64,000 nucleotides of DNA from Flavobacterium gelidilacus DSM 15343. Lineage in GTDB: Bacteria > Bacteroidota > Bacteroidia > Flavobacteriales > Flavobacteriaceae. The notes under the pieces were generated by a model. That model was not told the DNA's origin and did not search any database. It saw only the letters and a list, made by a program, of their open reading frames with translations. This document shows positions 1-8,360 of this stretch, piece by piece. Location: positions 62,001 to 126,000 of the forward strand of contig NZ_AUGN01000009.1 in NCBI RefSeq assembly GCF_000422685.1. The letters are read 5' to 3'. Position 1 is the first letter of the stretch. Every line of letters begins with the position of its first letter. The translations under genes were made by a program, and so were the position numbers.

Positions 1-1192
1 CTGTAACAGCAACTGTTTCTGACATCCAAGCTGGAAATATAACTCCAACAAATGTTGTAAAACTTGTAGATGTTCCTCCAGCACAAAAAATCAATTTTCC
101 TCTTGCATAAGCATACCTAACACCATCTTCTATTCTACCTACAGAAAAAATGTGTCCCATTGACATAGAAATAATTTTTACATTTGAATTATTTCCTAAA
201 CCTGTAAAAGCATTTTGAACTCCTTTTTGTTCATGATAACCATCTAAAACAACATTTGAAGCTGCTCTATAAGTAATTAAATTTGCGTTGTAAGCAACTC
301 CAACAGGCATTCCAGTATTATTTCTTGGAGCTGCAACTGTTGAAGCCATACTTGTTCCATGACCACATTGATCATTTGGTCCATCAGTAGATGAACTCCA
401 TGGCCAAATAGAATCTACATAAGTTCCATATTTTTGAATACTTCTTCCCGAAGAAAGTCCGTTATTAAAGCTACTTCCCATTAAAGTTTGATTTGGTGAA
501 ATTCCTGTATCTATAACTCCAACTGTAATTCCGGCTCCAGAACTATAACTCCAAGCACTTGGAATATTGTGTTTATAGAATGTCCAAGGTGCTTTTGCAT
601 TTGGAGTAACGGTTGTATAATCTGCTACACTTAATGTAGCAGTATCAAATCCACAACCCGAACCTCCAGAACTTGATGATCGATATGCATTATTTTCTGA
701 TTCAAATTGAAAATATTTGTAATCCGCAGGTTCAATATATCTTGTATTAGGGTTTCTTCTTAATAACTCTAATGTTTCTGGCTCATTTATAACTACATCG
801 ATTAAATTTAAAAATTCATCTTTATAAACTAAAATTTTCTCAATTTCTGTTTTTTCTGAATTAGCTATTAGATTTAATAATTCAGTTTCAATTTGATTTG
901 ATTTTGGTGATTTAGTTTTGTCAAAATCATTTGCACCTGTTCCAAACCCGATTGTAACTAATTTATTACCGTGTTGTGTCGCACTCCAAAGCATTTGAAG
1001 CGAAGCATTTTTCCAATAAAATTTTCCTGTAGCTTTTACAGATTCATTTATTGATTCGTTAATAAGCTTTGTAGAAAGAGGATCCTTATCAAAATTGATG
1101 GTTGACTTTTCTACTTCAATATTTGCATCATTAGTACACGAAGCCACCACAAATAATGAAAAAACTAAAATTTTAAAATAATTTTTACGCAT
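1..1192 (-). CDS. Subtilisin-like S8 family serine protease, lipoprotein (partial, C-terminus outside window)
   Basis: About 397 residues are visible, starting at the ATG at 1192 and running off the window edge without a stop. The N-terminus is a lipoprotein signal (MRKNYFKILVFSLF, then VVASC). A prodomain-like region of about 170 residues follows. The catalytic aspartate is in VGVIDTGIS (Asp about 228) and the catalytic histidine in CGHGTSMAS (His about 278). The active-site serine should lie beyond position 1. The family cleaves peptide bonds; here it would act at or outside the outer membrane. At the usual oxyanion-asparagine region the sequence reads FCAGGTS, so the normal Asn is not obvious. 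The next gene (1315-2634) lies upstream on the same strand but is separated by a terminator. Family call is firm; substrate is unknown. Confidence 0.88.
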   Translation of the reverse strand, partial: MRKNYFKILVFSLFVVASCTNDANIEVEKSTINFDKDPLSTKLINESINESVKATGKFYWKNASLQMLWSATQHGNKLVTIGFGTGANDFDKTKSPKSNQIETELLNLIANSEKTEIEKILVYKDEFLNLIDVVINEPETLELLRRNPNTRYIEPADYKYFQFESENNAYRSSSSGGSGCGFDTATLSVADYTTVTPNAKAPWTFYKHNIPSAWSYSSGAGITVGVIDTGISPNQTLMGSSFNNGLSSGRSIQKYGTYVDSIWPWSSSTDGPNDQCGHGTSMASTVAAPRNNTGMPVGVAYNANLITYRAASNVVLDGYHEQKGVQNAFTGLGNNSNVKIISMSMGHIFSVGRIEDGVRYAYARGKLIFCAGGTSTSFTTFVGVIFPAWMSETVAVT

Positions 1193-1241
1193 ATTATAAT
1201 CTATTAGGTTAATTAATACGAATATAATATTTTTTATAATT

Positions 1242-1249
1242 CAAAAGTA
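1242..1249 (-). promoter_or_regulatory. Candidate -7 element (TACTTTTG) for the S8 protease gene
   Basis: On the minus strand TACTTTTG matches the Bacteroidota -7 consensus TAnnTTTG and lies about 49 bases before the ATG at 1192. No clear -33 TTG was found at the expected distance. Confidence 0.4.
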
Positions 1250-1283
1250 AATTATTTATGATTCCATAACTATTTTTATTAAC

Positions 1284-1312
1284 AAAAAAAAGCCCTAGAA
1301 AAAGGGCTTTTA
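1284..1312 (-). terminator. Rho-independent terminator after the propeller lipoprotein gene
   Basis: The hairpin has arms AGCCCT and AGGGCT and is followed on the minus strand by a run of T. It begins just after the stop codon at 1315. Confidence 0.8.
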
Positions 1313-1314
1313 AA

Positions 1315-2634
1315 TTAACGAACTTTGATGATTAACAAATCGCTAAGTCCTTTATTTATTGGAACATCTAAATCATTGCTTTCAGTTTGTCCAACTATTA
1401 CAAATCCTTTATCTTTTAGTTCTACAGCATCATAGCCAAAATCAAAATTAGAACCACCAAAAGTCTTTTGCCATAACATTTTTCCATTTGGGCTTATTGT
1501 GAAGGCCCAAAAATCATTTTCTCCTTTATTTTCGGTAATTTGACCATCCATACTCCTTGTGTGACCAGAAATTAAAAAGTTTCCATTAGAAATCATTCGA
1601 ATAGAGTTTGAAGTATCAAATCCTGAACCACCAAAAGATTTTTCCCATAATAATGCACCATTATCATCTATATTAATTATCCAAACATCATTAGCTCCTT
1701 TGTTTGAAGAAATGTCTCCATCCATACTATTAGATGTACCTGTAATTAAGTAAGTGTTGTTTAAGTTTTTTGCAATTCCGTAAGCTTGATCTAATTCTGA
1801 ACCACCATATGATTTTTTCCAAACTAAATCTCCATTTGTATTTATTTTAACAACCCAATAATCATAACTTCCATGATTATCATTGACATCAAAATCACTA
1901 CTTTCTGAGTAACCTACCATAACAAATCCACCATCATTTGCTTGGACAACATCAAAAACTCTATCGTTTTGAGTACCTCCAAAATATTTATCCCAAAGTT
2001 TATTGCCGTTTGCATCTAATTTTATTCCATAAAACTCCCCTACACCATGTAAAACTCCTTTATTACTTTTTCCTATTCCAGCATAATCGACATAACCAAC
2101 TACAAAATATCCACCATCTGATGTGTTTATTATTTTGTGTGCGTGATCATGACTCATAAAGCCATGACTTTTGGCCCAAATTAAATTGCCTTCAGAATCT
2201 GTTTTAAATATAAAGAAATCATGCATCCCTAAATTACTTGGCACTTCCCCATCACTACTTTTACTATAACCTGCAATCACAAGAGTTCCGTCAGTATTTT
2301 CAATTACACTATACCCTAAATCATCTTCAGAACCACCATAAGTTTTGCTCCATAATAAATTACCTTCTGCATTATATTTAGATAACCAAATATCTTCTAA
2401 AGCATATTTTTTGTCAGTTATATCTCCATCACTACTTTTAGTATCACCTACAACAACAAATCCTCCATCTTTTGTAGCAATTACACCGTGAATTTCTTCA
2501 AAATTAGAACCTCCTATAGATTTGGACCAAACTTTTTTTCCGCTAAAAACAGTTTCATCATTAAAGCTTAAATTCTCTTCTTTGTTACATGAAACTATAA
2601 ATAAGATTGAAAATACTAGTATTAATTTTCTCAT
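1315..2634 (-). CDS. Lipoprotein with seven propeller-type repeats
   Basis: A 439-residue protein with a lipoprotein signal peptide ending FIVSC (Cys16). From about residue 35 to the end I count seven repeats of roughly 58 residues. The pattern is W-K-x-x-GGS-x-x-D, then DGGF-x-x-x-G, then S-x-DGD, then a D-x-W-x-x-K turn. Repeat 3 is the most divergent. Seven such units suggest a seven-bladed beta-propeller displayed on the cell surface. There is no T9SS sorting tail, so the lipid is the likely anchor. Its ATG overlaps the stop of the upstream gene (TAATG at 2632-2636), so the two are probably co-translated. Function is not known; a binding or scaffold role is inferred. Confidence 0.8.
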   Translation of the reverse strand: MRKLILVFSILFIVSCNKEENLSFNDETVFSGKKVWSKSIGGSNFEEIHGVIATKDGGFVVVGDTKSSDGDITDKKYALEDIWLSKYNAEGNLLWSKTYGGSEDDLGYSVIENTDGTLVIAGYSKSSDGEVPSNLGMHDFFIFKTDSEGNLIWAKSHGFMSHDHAHKIINTSDGGYFVVGYVDYAGIGKSNKGVLHGVGEFYGIKLDANGNKLWDKYFGGTQNDRVFDVVQANDGGFVMVGYSESSDFDVNDNHGSYDYWVVKINTNGDLVWKKSYGGSELDQAYGIAKNLNNTYLITGTSNSMDGDISSNKGANDVWIINIDDNGALLWEKSFGGSGFDTSNSIRMISNGNFLISGHTRSMDGQITENKGENDFWAFTISPNGKMLWQKTFGGSNFDFGYDAVELKDKGFVIVGQTESNDLDVPINKGLSDLLIIKVR

Positions 2635-4049
2635 TACTCAATTATTAATTTTTTAGAAATAATTCCGTTAACAACAATTAGGTACAAACCAGAAGTAAAC
2701 TGTGCAGTGTTAATTTCAAAATCATTTGAATTTATTTTTTCAAATGCCTTAACTTTTTGTCCTAAATTATTAAATATGGCTACAGAATTGATAATCTCAT
2801 TAGAAGTTATTTTTGAAAATTCTTTTGATGGATTTGGAAATAAAGAAAAAGTTTGATGATTGAAACTTTGATTTGACAATGCACCTCCTTTTCTTACTAC
2901 AAATAAACCTCGTTCAATATCACTTATAATTATATTTCCACTTGCAAAATAGGGATAAACACTCCAAGCTCCATTAAATGAATTTGAGTTACTTGTTGGA
3001 TATGTATCAAAATATCCTATTTCAGTCATAGTTCCTGAGTTAATATTTGTAATATCCATTAATCTAAGACCAGCTCTATAATTGGCTAAATAAAATTCGT
3101 TCCCTTTTGTATACCCATTGTGATCTATTGCAGGAGTTGCACCAAAGTAATTTGATTTTAAAACCGGCAAATCTAAATCAGTCATATCAATTAAAATTGT
3201 TTTTGTATTAAACCCAAAGTTAGACTCATCAAGCTCATCTCCTACCATAAAATATTTATGATTATCAGTTAACCATCCTTGATGTGTATATGATGTATTA
3301 GAATAAGTAAATGTTGAGAGTAGAATTGGATTGGATTTGTTAGAAACATCAACAACCACTACTTTATCTTCATTGGCTCCAAAAAATATTTCTTTACCAA
3401 CATGTTGTGTATCTGGTCCGTTATAGATTACAATATGAGCATCATGACAATAATTCTGAGCACTATAACCACCTGCTAAAACTGGAGATGTAGGGTTTTG
3501 TATATTTATAATATGTGGTCCACCATTGTAAGTCCCTGTTCCAATAGCATAAGCAAAACCAGTTGCTTCATTAATTGCAATATTATGACAATTACCAAAA
3601 CCTGTATAATGCGCGTCCATTGTAAAGGTTTGAGGTGTAGTTACATTTCTTAACCTAGTCAAGTCAAATACTTGCATACCATGATTAGAAGCTTCACTTA
3701 CAATAAAGACATGATTATTATATACTTTCATATCTCTCCATATACTGTTTGATGAAGCAGTAGGCAACTTTCCTAAATATATTGGAGAAGTTGGATTAGT
3801 TATATTTACAAATGCTGTATGGCTAGTTAAACCTATAATAGCATATTCATTATTATTTAATGGATCGGTCCAACCCCATATATCATTAAATTCTGAATTT
3901 AATAAACCTCCTAATTGAGTTTTAGTCATATTAGACATTAAATCTATATTATTGCAAGGGTATATTCCTGCCATACCAGAAGAACAAGGTGTTTGAGAAA
4001 TTACAAGATTAAAAAACAACAATAAACTAATTGATAATTTAAATTTCAT
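2634..4049 (-). CDS. Choice-of-anchor B family protein with T9SS type A sorting domain
   Basis: A 471-residue secreted protein with signal peptide MKFKLSISLLLFFNLVISQ. The middle (about residues 50 to 375) carries the LVIVD-like repeats of the choice-of-anchor B family, for example the HNIAINEATGFAYAIGT stretch and the repeated D-x-T/S motifs around VVDVSNKSNP and LIDMTDLDLP. This is a predicted beta-propeller. The last 75 residues (from SLFPNPSKEF to the C-terminus) form a T9SS type A sorting domain, so the protein should be exported through the outer membrane and attached to the surface. It sits first in a two-gene operon with the propeller lipoprotein, overlapping it by one base. Two surface propellers made from one mRNA may act together; that is inference. 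Confidence 0.85.
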   Translation of the reverse strand: MKFKLSISLLLFFNLVISQTPCSSGMAGIYPCNNIDLMSNMTKTQLGGLLNSEFNDIWGWTDPLNNNEYAIIGLTSHTAFVNITNPTSPIYLGKLPTASSNSIWRDMKVYNNHVFIVSEASNHGMQVFDLTRLRNVTTPQTFTMDAHYTGFGNCHNIAINEATGFAYAIGTGTYNGGPHIINIQNPTSPVLAGGYSAQNYCHDAHIVIYNGPDTQHVGKEIFFGANEDKVVVVDVSNKSNPILLSTFTYSNTSYTHQGWLTDNHKYFMVGDELDESNFGFNTKTILIDMTDLDLPVLKSNYFGATPAIDHNGYTKGNEFYLANYRAGLRLMDITNINSGTMTEIGYFDTYPTSNSNSFNGAWSVYPYFASGNIIISDIERGLFVVRKGGALSNQSFNHQTFSLFPNPSKEFSKITSNEIINSVAIFNNLGQKVKAFEKINSNDFEINTAQFTSGLYLIVVNGIISKKLIIE

Positions 4050-4147
4050 ATACTTTTTTTTATCCCAAAAAAATGTTTGGAATTTTCTGGATTACGAAAT
4101 TAATGCTTTTTTAATTTAAAATCAAAATATGTGTTTTTTAACTAAAT

Positions 4148-4182
4148 AAAAAAAACCCAAATTAATGAGTTTTTTTTTAATA
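4148..4182 (-). terminator. Terminator after the outer-membrane barrel gene
   Basis: On the minus strand the stem AAACTCA pairs with TGGGTTT (one G-U pair), followed by a T-run. It lies 20 bases past the stop codon at 4202. Confidence 0.65.
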
Positions 4183-4201
4183 AAATTACAATATAATTTC
4201 T

Positions 4202-4831
4202 TTAGAAAAGGAATTTAAATCCAAAAGATAATGGTGTTGTTAATGTTGGATTACTTCCTGCCATAGCCCCATTATAAGTTGACTCAACATTAGCTACATG
4301 AGCTAAAGAGAAATCTGTGATAGTAGTTTTCTCTCCAACAGCTGGATCTAAAGTTGTTAAACTAAAATTAGCTAAATTATAAGAGAATTCAACAGAAAAG
4401 TTTTTTGTTACAAAGAAATCAAATCCACCAGAAGCAGTAAGTCCATATTGACTAATCTTTAAGTCACTTTCTTTTTCTTTTCCAGAAATAATAGGAGCTG
4501 CAACTTGACCGAAGAAATAAAAATTACCAACAATATTCCAATACTTTCTAACTAAAGGTTGTGCAACAAATAAGTTAGTTTTTGCATTTGTTCCCAAGGC
4601 ATCTTCATTTTTTACATTTATTGTTCCAATACCTAAACCAACGGCTACCGATGGAGTTACAAATTTACCAACTATTGGCAAAATTGTTAAGTTAGTTGCT
4701 TTTGCATCTCCATTTTTCGTTTGAGTATAACCAAATTGAGATGTTGCAAACCAAGTACCTTGTAAACCTTCTTGAGCAAATAAAGAAAGACTGAATAATG
4801 AAACTACTGCGATTAAAATTAATTTTTTCAT
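4202..4831 (-). CDS. Outer membrane beta-barrel protein
   Basis: A 209-residue protein with signal peptide [20 protein letters not shown]. The mature part shows alternating hydrophobic strands with periodic glycines and aromatic residues and ends in FGFKFLF, the C-terminal aromatic strand typical of barrel insertion. It resembles the OmpA/OmpW-like small barrels common in Bacteroidota. The exact family and the cargo are not identifiable from sequence alone. It is transcribed alone between a promoter-like site at 4857 and a terminator at 4148, divergently from smpB. Confidence 0.8.
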   Translation of the reverse strand: MKKLILIAVVSLFSLSLFAQEGLQGTWFATSQFGYTQTKNGDAKATNLTILPIVGKFVTPSVAVGLGIGTINVKNEDALGTNAKTNLFVAQPLVRKYWNIVGNFYFFGQVAAPIISGKEKESDLKISQYGLTASGGFDFFVTKNFSVEFSYNLANFSLTTLDPAVGEKTTITDFSLAHVANVESTYNGAMAGSNPTLTTPLSFGFKFLF

Positions 4832-4856
4832 TTTTTTATGTTTTTAAATTACAGGA

Positions 4857-4864
4857 CAAATTTA
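4857..4864 (-). promoter_or_regulatory. Candidate -7 element (TAAATTTG) for the barrel gene
   Basis: The match to TAnnTTTG is perfect, 25 bases before the ATG at 4831. No TTG was found at 17 to 23 bases upstream. Confidence 0.5.
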
Positions 4865-4932
4865 TCAACAACAAAGAGCTCATTAAATGATAAAAATCAT
4901 TGTTTAAAAATTATTTTAAAGATCAAAAAAAA

Positions 4933-4962
4933 TTGCATTTTTAATGTTTTACCTTACATTTG
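4933..4962 (+). promoter_or_regulatory. smpB promoter, TTG-N19-TACATTTG
   Basis: Both elements of the Bacteroidota housekeeping promoter are present: TTG at 4933-4935 and TACATTTG at 4955-4962 with 19 bases between. Only seven bases separate it from the smpB ATG, so the mRNA should be leaderless or nearly so. Confidence 0.75.
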
Positions 4963-4969
4963 CATTCTC

Positions 4970-5422
4970 ATGCAAAAAACCATTAACATATTTAACAAGA
5001 GAGCTAAATTTGACTATGAAATATTAGACAAGTATAATGCTGGTATTGTTCTAACTGGAACTGAAATAAAATCAATTCGATTGGGAAAAGCATCTATTGC
5101 AGAAAGTTTTTGTGAATTTCATAACAATGAACTTTTCATTATCAATTCACATATTGAAGAATATCAATACGGAACACATTACAATCACAAATCTAAAAGT
5201 GAACGTAAACTATTACTGAATAGAAAAGAATTGAAGAAGTTAGAAAAAGATAGTCAAAATAAGGGTTTAACAATTGTTCCATTAAAACTATATACTAACG
5301 AAAAAGGGTTAGCTAAATTAGAAATTGCTTTAGCTAAAGGAAAGAAAAACTACGACAAACGTGAAACTTTGAAAGAGAATGACTCTAAAAGAGATATCGA
5401 TCGAATAAAAAAATCGTTTTAG
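4970..5422 (+). CDS. smpB: SsrA-binding protein SmpB
   Basis: A 150-residue protein that binds tmRNA and brings it to stalled ribosomes for trans-translation. The core SmpB motifs are visible: [14 protein letters not shown], the SIAESF stretch, the Y-x-x-x-x-x-NH segment near residue 65, [22 protein letters not shown], and a basic C-terminal tail rich in Lys, Arg and Asp ([13 protein letters not shown]). The open frame extends upstream to 4838, but the extra 44 residues are not SmpB-like. The ATG at 4970 gives the normal family length and sits just after a consensus promoter. The next gene on the same strand, a Fic protein, starts 55 bases later with its own -7 element. Confidence 0.95.
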   Translation: MQKTINIFNKRAKFDYEILDKYNAGIVLTGTEIKSIRLGKASIAESFCEFHNNELFIINSHIEEYQYGTHYNHKSKSERKLLLNRKELKKLEKDSQNKGLTIVPLKLYTNEKGLAKLEIALAKGKKNYDKRETLKENDSKRDIDRIKKSF

Positions 5423-5446
5423 GTTTTTTTTATTAAAATTTATGAC

Positions 5447-5454
5447 TAAATTTG
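5447..5454 (+). promoter_or_regulatory. Candidate -7 element (TAAATTTG) for the Fic gene
   Basis: A perfect TAnnTTTG match 23 bases before the ATG at 5478. No TTG was found in the -33 window. Confidence 0.45.
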
Positions 5455-5477
5455 TCAAGAAATAAAAAGTCATTAAA

Positions 5478-6530
5478 ATGAATACTTTATTAAAAAGTGC
5501 TAGAGAGCAAAAAAATCTAAAAACTCGTGAGTTAGCACAACTCATTGGTATTGACCAAGCATTAATAAGTAAATTCGAAAGTGGTTCTAGAAAACCAACC
5601 AAAGAGCAAATAAAAAAACTATCCGAAGTGTTAGAAATTGAGTATGAAACTCTTATAATAGAATGGATAAAAGCTAGGATTTTATATGAAATTAAAGACG
5701 AAGCAGAATTTGGCTTAAAAGCTTTACAATTAGCAGAAGAAGAAGCGATTTATAATGCAGCTTTCAAAAGAAAACCTCTTTCAAAAAATCTTCAGTCTAT
5801 TCTTCTAGATATTGATATATTAAAAAAAGAATTAGATAATTTTCGTCAATTTGATAGTTTTAGAATTGCACAAGCTTTAGAATTAGAATATACTTTTGAA
5901 AGCAATAAAATTGAAGGAAATACTTTAACATTAAGAGAAACAGATTTAGTTGTAAATGAAGGATTAACTGTTTCAGGAAAAAGTATGCGCGAACATCTTG
6001 AAGCTATAAATCATCAAGAAGCTATTGGATATATTAAGCAATTATTAGAACGAAATTTTTCTTTAAATGAAAGAGAAGTATTATCTATTCATAATCTTAT
6101 CCTTCGTGGAATTATTCCAGAAGATGCTGGAAAATATAGAAGTGTACAAGTGATGATTAAAGGAAGTTCCCATATGCCACCTCAACCTTTTTTAGTTGCA
6201 AAAGCTATGGAAGATTATTTTATTTGGTTTTTAGAAAATAAAAATAAAATGCATCCAATAATTCTAGCCGCAGAAATGCACGAAAGATTAGTTACAATTC
6301 ATCCTTTCATTGATGGAAATGGCAGAACTTCTAGATTAGTAATGAATCTTATTCTTCTACAACACGGTTATGTTATCGCTAACATAAAAGGAGATTATGA
6401 CACAAGAATGAGTTATTACAAAACTTTAGAGATTGCTCAAACTTCAAACAATAAGGAAGATTTTCTACTATTTATAGCTCAAACCGAAAAAGAAAGTTTA
6501 GAAAGATATATCTCTATAATCAAACAATAA
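5478..6530 (+). CDS. Fic family protein (likely AMP transferase) with N-terminal XRE-type helix-turn-helix
   Basis: 350 residues. Residues 4 to 60 form a Cro/C1-type helix-turn-helix (TRELAQLIGIDQALISKFES, then GSRKPT). The Fic core carries the canonical catalytic loop HPFIDGNGRTSR (275-286), whose histidine is the general base for transfer of AMP to a hydroxyl side chain of a target protein. An inhibitory motif of the [S/T]xxxE[G/N] type is present N-terminal to the core (SNKIEG, 142-147), the class II arrangement in which the Glu blocks productive ATP binding. So the enzyme is predicted intact and auto-inhibited. The DNA-binding domain suggests it regulates its own promoter or couples modification to transcription; this is inference. 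It lies between smpB and pcm. Confidence 0.92.
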   Translation: MNTLLKSAREQKNLKTRELAQLIGIDQALISKFESGSRKPTKEQIKKLSEVLEIEYETLIIEWIKARILYEIKDEAEFGLKALQLAEEEAIYNAAFKRKPLSKNLQSILLDIDILKKELDNFRQFDSFRIAQALELEYTFESNKIEGNTLTLRETDLVVNEGLTVSGKSMREHLEAINHQEAIGYIKQLLERNFSLNEREVLSIHNLILRGIIPEDAGKYRSVQVMIKGSSHMPPQPFLVAKAMEDYFIWFLENKNKMHPIILAAEMHERLVTIHPFIDGNGRTSRLVMNLILLQHGYVIANIKGDYDTRMSYYKTLEIAQTSNNKEDFLLFIAQTEKESLERYISIIKQ

Positions 6531-6532
6531 TT

Positions 6533-6565
6533 AAAAGCGAATTTAATAAAATGAATTCGTTTTTT
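6533..6565. terminator. Bidirectional terminator between Fic gene and pcm
   Basis: Arms AAAA(G)CGAATT and AATTCGTTTT form a stem with one bulge between two convergent genes. T-runs lie on the 3' side in both directions. Confidence 0.65.
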
Positions 6566-7205
6566 AATTTTTATCTTCTAAAAGCGGCACAAATCTAAAT
6601 TCACCAAATTCATGTTTTTCAAATTGGGTTTCATTCTTTCTAATTAGCATGGTCATAATTTGGTGCTCTTCTCCTAAAGGAATAACCAACCTACCTCCTA
6701 TTTTCAATTGAGCCATTAATGGTTGTGGAATAAAAGGTGCTCCAGCAGTTACAATTATACTGTCAAAAGGGGCAAATTCAGGCAAACCTTTATAACCATC
6801 TCCAAAAATTACTTTTTTTGGTCTAATTCCTAATTTAGGTAATAAAAGAGATGTTTTTTTGAATAATTCATTTTGCCTTTCTATAGTATAAACTTTTGCT
6901 CCCATTATACATAAAACAGCTGTTTGATAACCACTTCCTGTTCCTATTTCAAGAATAGTATCATCCTTTTTTACTTCTAAAAGTTGACTTTGAAAAGCTA
7001 CAGTATAAGGTTGTGAAATCGTTTGATCAGCTGCAATTGGAAAGGCTTTATCTTGATAAGCAAAATCCTCAAAACTTGAATTCAAAAATAAATGTCTTGG
7101 AATAATTTTTATAGCTTCTAAAACATTTTTATCTGTAATTCCTTTTTCTTCAAGTAGTTTAGCTAATTGATTTCGAAGTCCTTGATGTTTGGATGTGTTT
7201 TTCAA
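6564..7205 (-). CDS. pcm: Protein-L-isoaspartate O-methyltransferase (UUG start)
   Basis: 213 residues. The enzyme uses S-adenosylmethionine to methylate L-isoaspartyl residues in damaged proteins, the first step of their repair. The SAM-binding motif EIGTGSGYQT is at residues 86-95, and the substrate-side motif AFPIAADQTISQPYTVA is at 54-70, both typical of PCMT. The start codon is TTG at 7205. An in-frame TAA lies only two codons upstream, so an earlier start is impossible, and the next residues (KNTSKHQGLRNQLAKLL) match the known family N-terminus. Convergent with the Fic gene. Confidence 0.93.
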   Translation of the reverse strand: MKNTSKHQGLRNQLAKLLEEKGITDKNVLEAIKIIPRHLFLNSSFEDFAYQDKAFPIAADQTISQPYTVAFQSQLLEVKKDDTILEIGTGSGYQTAVLCIMGAKVYTIERQNELFKKTSLLLPKLGIRPKKVIFGDGYKGLPEFAPFDSIIVTAGAPFIPQPLMAQLKIGGRLVIPLGEEHQIMTMLIRKNETQFEKHEFGEFRFVPLLEDKN

Positions 7206-7312
7206 CTTGGGTTATAATTTGAGTGGTAAAAATACCTTTTAAAAATTAATTTTCAAATTGAAATTTACGAAACTTTTAAACCTATAAACTTTTAATCTTT
7301 AAACTAAAATAG

Positions 7313-7320
7313 TACTTTTG
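7313..7320 (+). promoter_or_regulatory. Candidate -7 element (TACTTTTG) for the Gfo/Idh gene
   Basis: A perfect TAnnTTTG match 16 bases before the ATG at 7337. It lies in an AT-rich tract of imperfect TTTAAAC-type repeats (about 7269-7306). Confidence 0.5.
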
Positions 7321-7336
7321 ATAAAATTTAATTTTT

Positions 7337-8305
7337 ATGATAAAAGTCGGAGTTTTAGGTGCTGGTCATCTTGGAAAAATACATTTACGATTATTACAAC
7401 AATCTGAAAAATATGAATTAGTTGGTTTTTATGATGAAAATCAAGAAAACGGAAAAAAAGTTGCAGCCGAATTTGGTTATAAACAGTTCGATACTATTGC
7501 TAAATTAATTCATGCAGTTGATGTAGTTGATATTGTAACTCCAACTCTCTCTCATTATAAATGTGCTAAAGTTTCAATCAAAAGTGGTAAACATGTTTTT
7601 ATAGAAAAACCAATTTCTACAACTGTTGAAGAAGCAGAAGAAATTATAGCTTTGTCCAAAGAATATAATGTAAAAGGTCAAGTTGGACACGTAGAACGAT
7701 TCAATCCAGCTTTTATAGCTGTTAAAAATCAAATCGAAAGTCCAATGTTTATTGAAACGCATCGTTTGGCTGAATTTAATCCAAGAGGCACAGACGTTCC
7801 TGTGGTTTTAGATTTAATGATTCACGATATTGATGCCATTTTGAGTGTAGTAAAGTCAAAAGTAAAAGCAGTTCACGCAAGTGGCGTTTCTGTTTTAAGT
7901 CAATCTCCAGATATTGCAAATGCTCGAGTTGAATTTGAAAATGGTTGTGTTGCCAACATTACTTCAAGTAGAATTTCGATGAAGAATATGAGAAAATCTC
8001 GTTTCTTTCAAAAAGATGCTTATATCTCAGTTGATTATTTAGAGAAAATATGTGAAGTTGTAAAAATGAAAGAAGCTCCAGAAGTTCCTGGTGATTTTGA
8101 TATGATTTTACAAAATGCTGAAGGTGAGAAAAAACAAATTTATTTTGATAATCCAGAAGTTTCTCCAAACAATGCTATTTTAGATGAATTGGAATCTTTT
8201 GCAGATGCAATCAATAATAATACAACACCAATTGTTACATTAGAAGATGGAACAGAGGCTTTAAGAGTAGCTTACATGATTATCGACTCGATGAACGAAA
8301 AATAA
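7337..8305 (+). CDS. Gfo/Idh/MocA family NAD(P)-dependent oxidoreductase
   Basis: 322 residues. The N-terminal Rossmann fold begins with VGVLGAGHLGKIH (residues 4-16). The family signature EKP is at 90-92 (HVFIEKPIS), and the C-terminal substrate domain includes GHVERFNP (117-124) and the MIHDID segment (161-166) that supplies the catalytic His/Asp. Members oxidise sugars, inositols or related alcohols, or reduce the ketones, with NAD(P). The specific substrate cannot be read from the sequence. The following acyl-CoA dehydrogenase-type gene starts 55 bases later on the same strand. No sugar-transport or catabolic neighbours are present to hint at a pathway. Confidence 0.88.
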   Translation: MIKVGVLGAGHLGKIHLRLLQQSEKYELVGFYDENQENGKKVAAEFGYKQFDTIAKLIHAVDVVDIVTPTLSHYKCAKVSIKSGKHVFIEKPISTTVEEAEEIIALSKEYNVKGQVGHVERFNPAFIAVKNQIESPMFIETHRLAEFNPRGTDVPVVLDLMIHDIDAILSVVKSKVKAVHASGVSVLSQSPDIANARVEFENGCVANITSSRISMKNMRKSRFFQKDAYISVDYLEKICEVVKMKEAPEVPGDFDMILQNAEGEKKQIYFDNPEVSPNNAILDELESFADAINNNTTPIVTLEDGTEALRVAYMIIDSMNEK

Positions 8306-8360
8306 TCAGTTTTAGAAAACTATCTGAAACAAATAAAACTAAAAAAACAAAATTTATACA

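Noticed and set aside
4838..4969. Longer open frame upstream of smpB
   Set aside because: The added 44 residues are not SmpB-like, and the consensus promoter with the ATG at 4970 explains the start.
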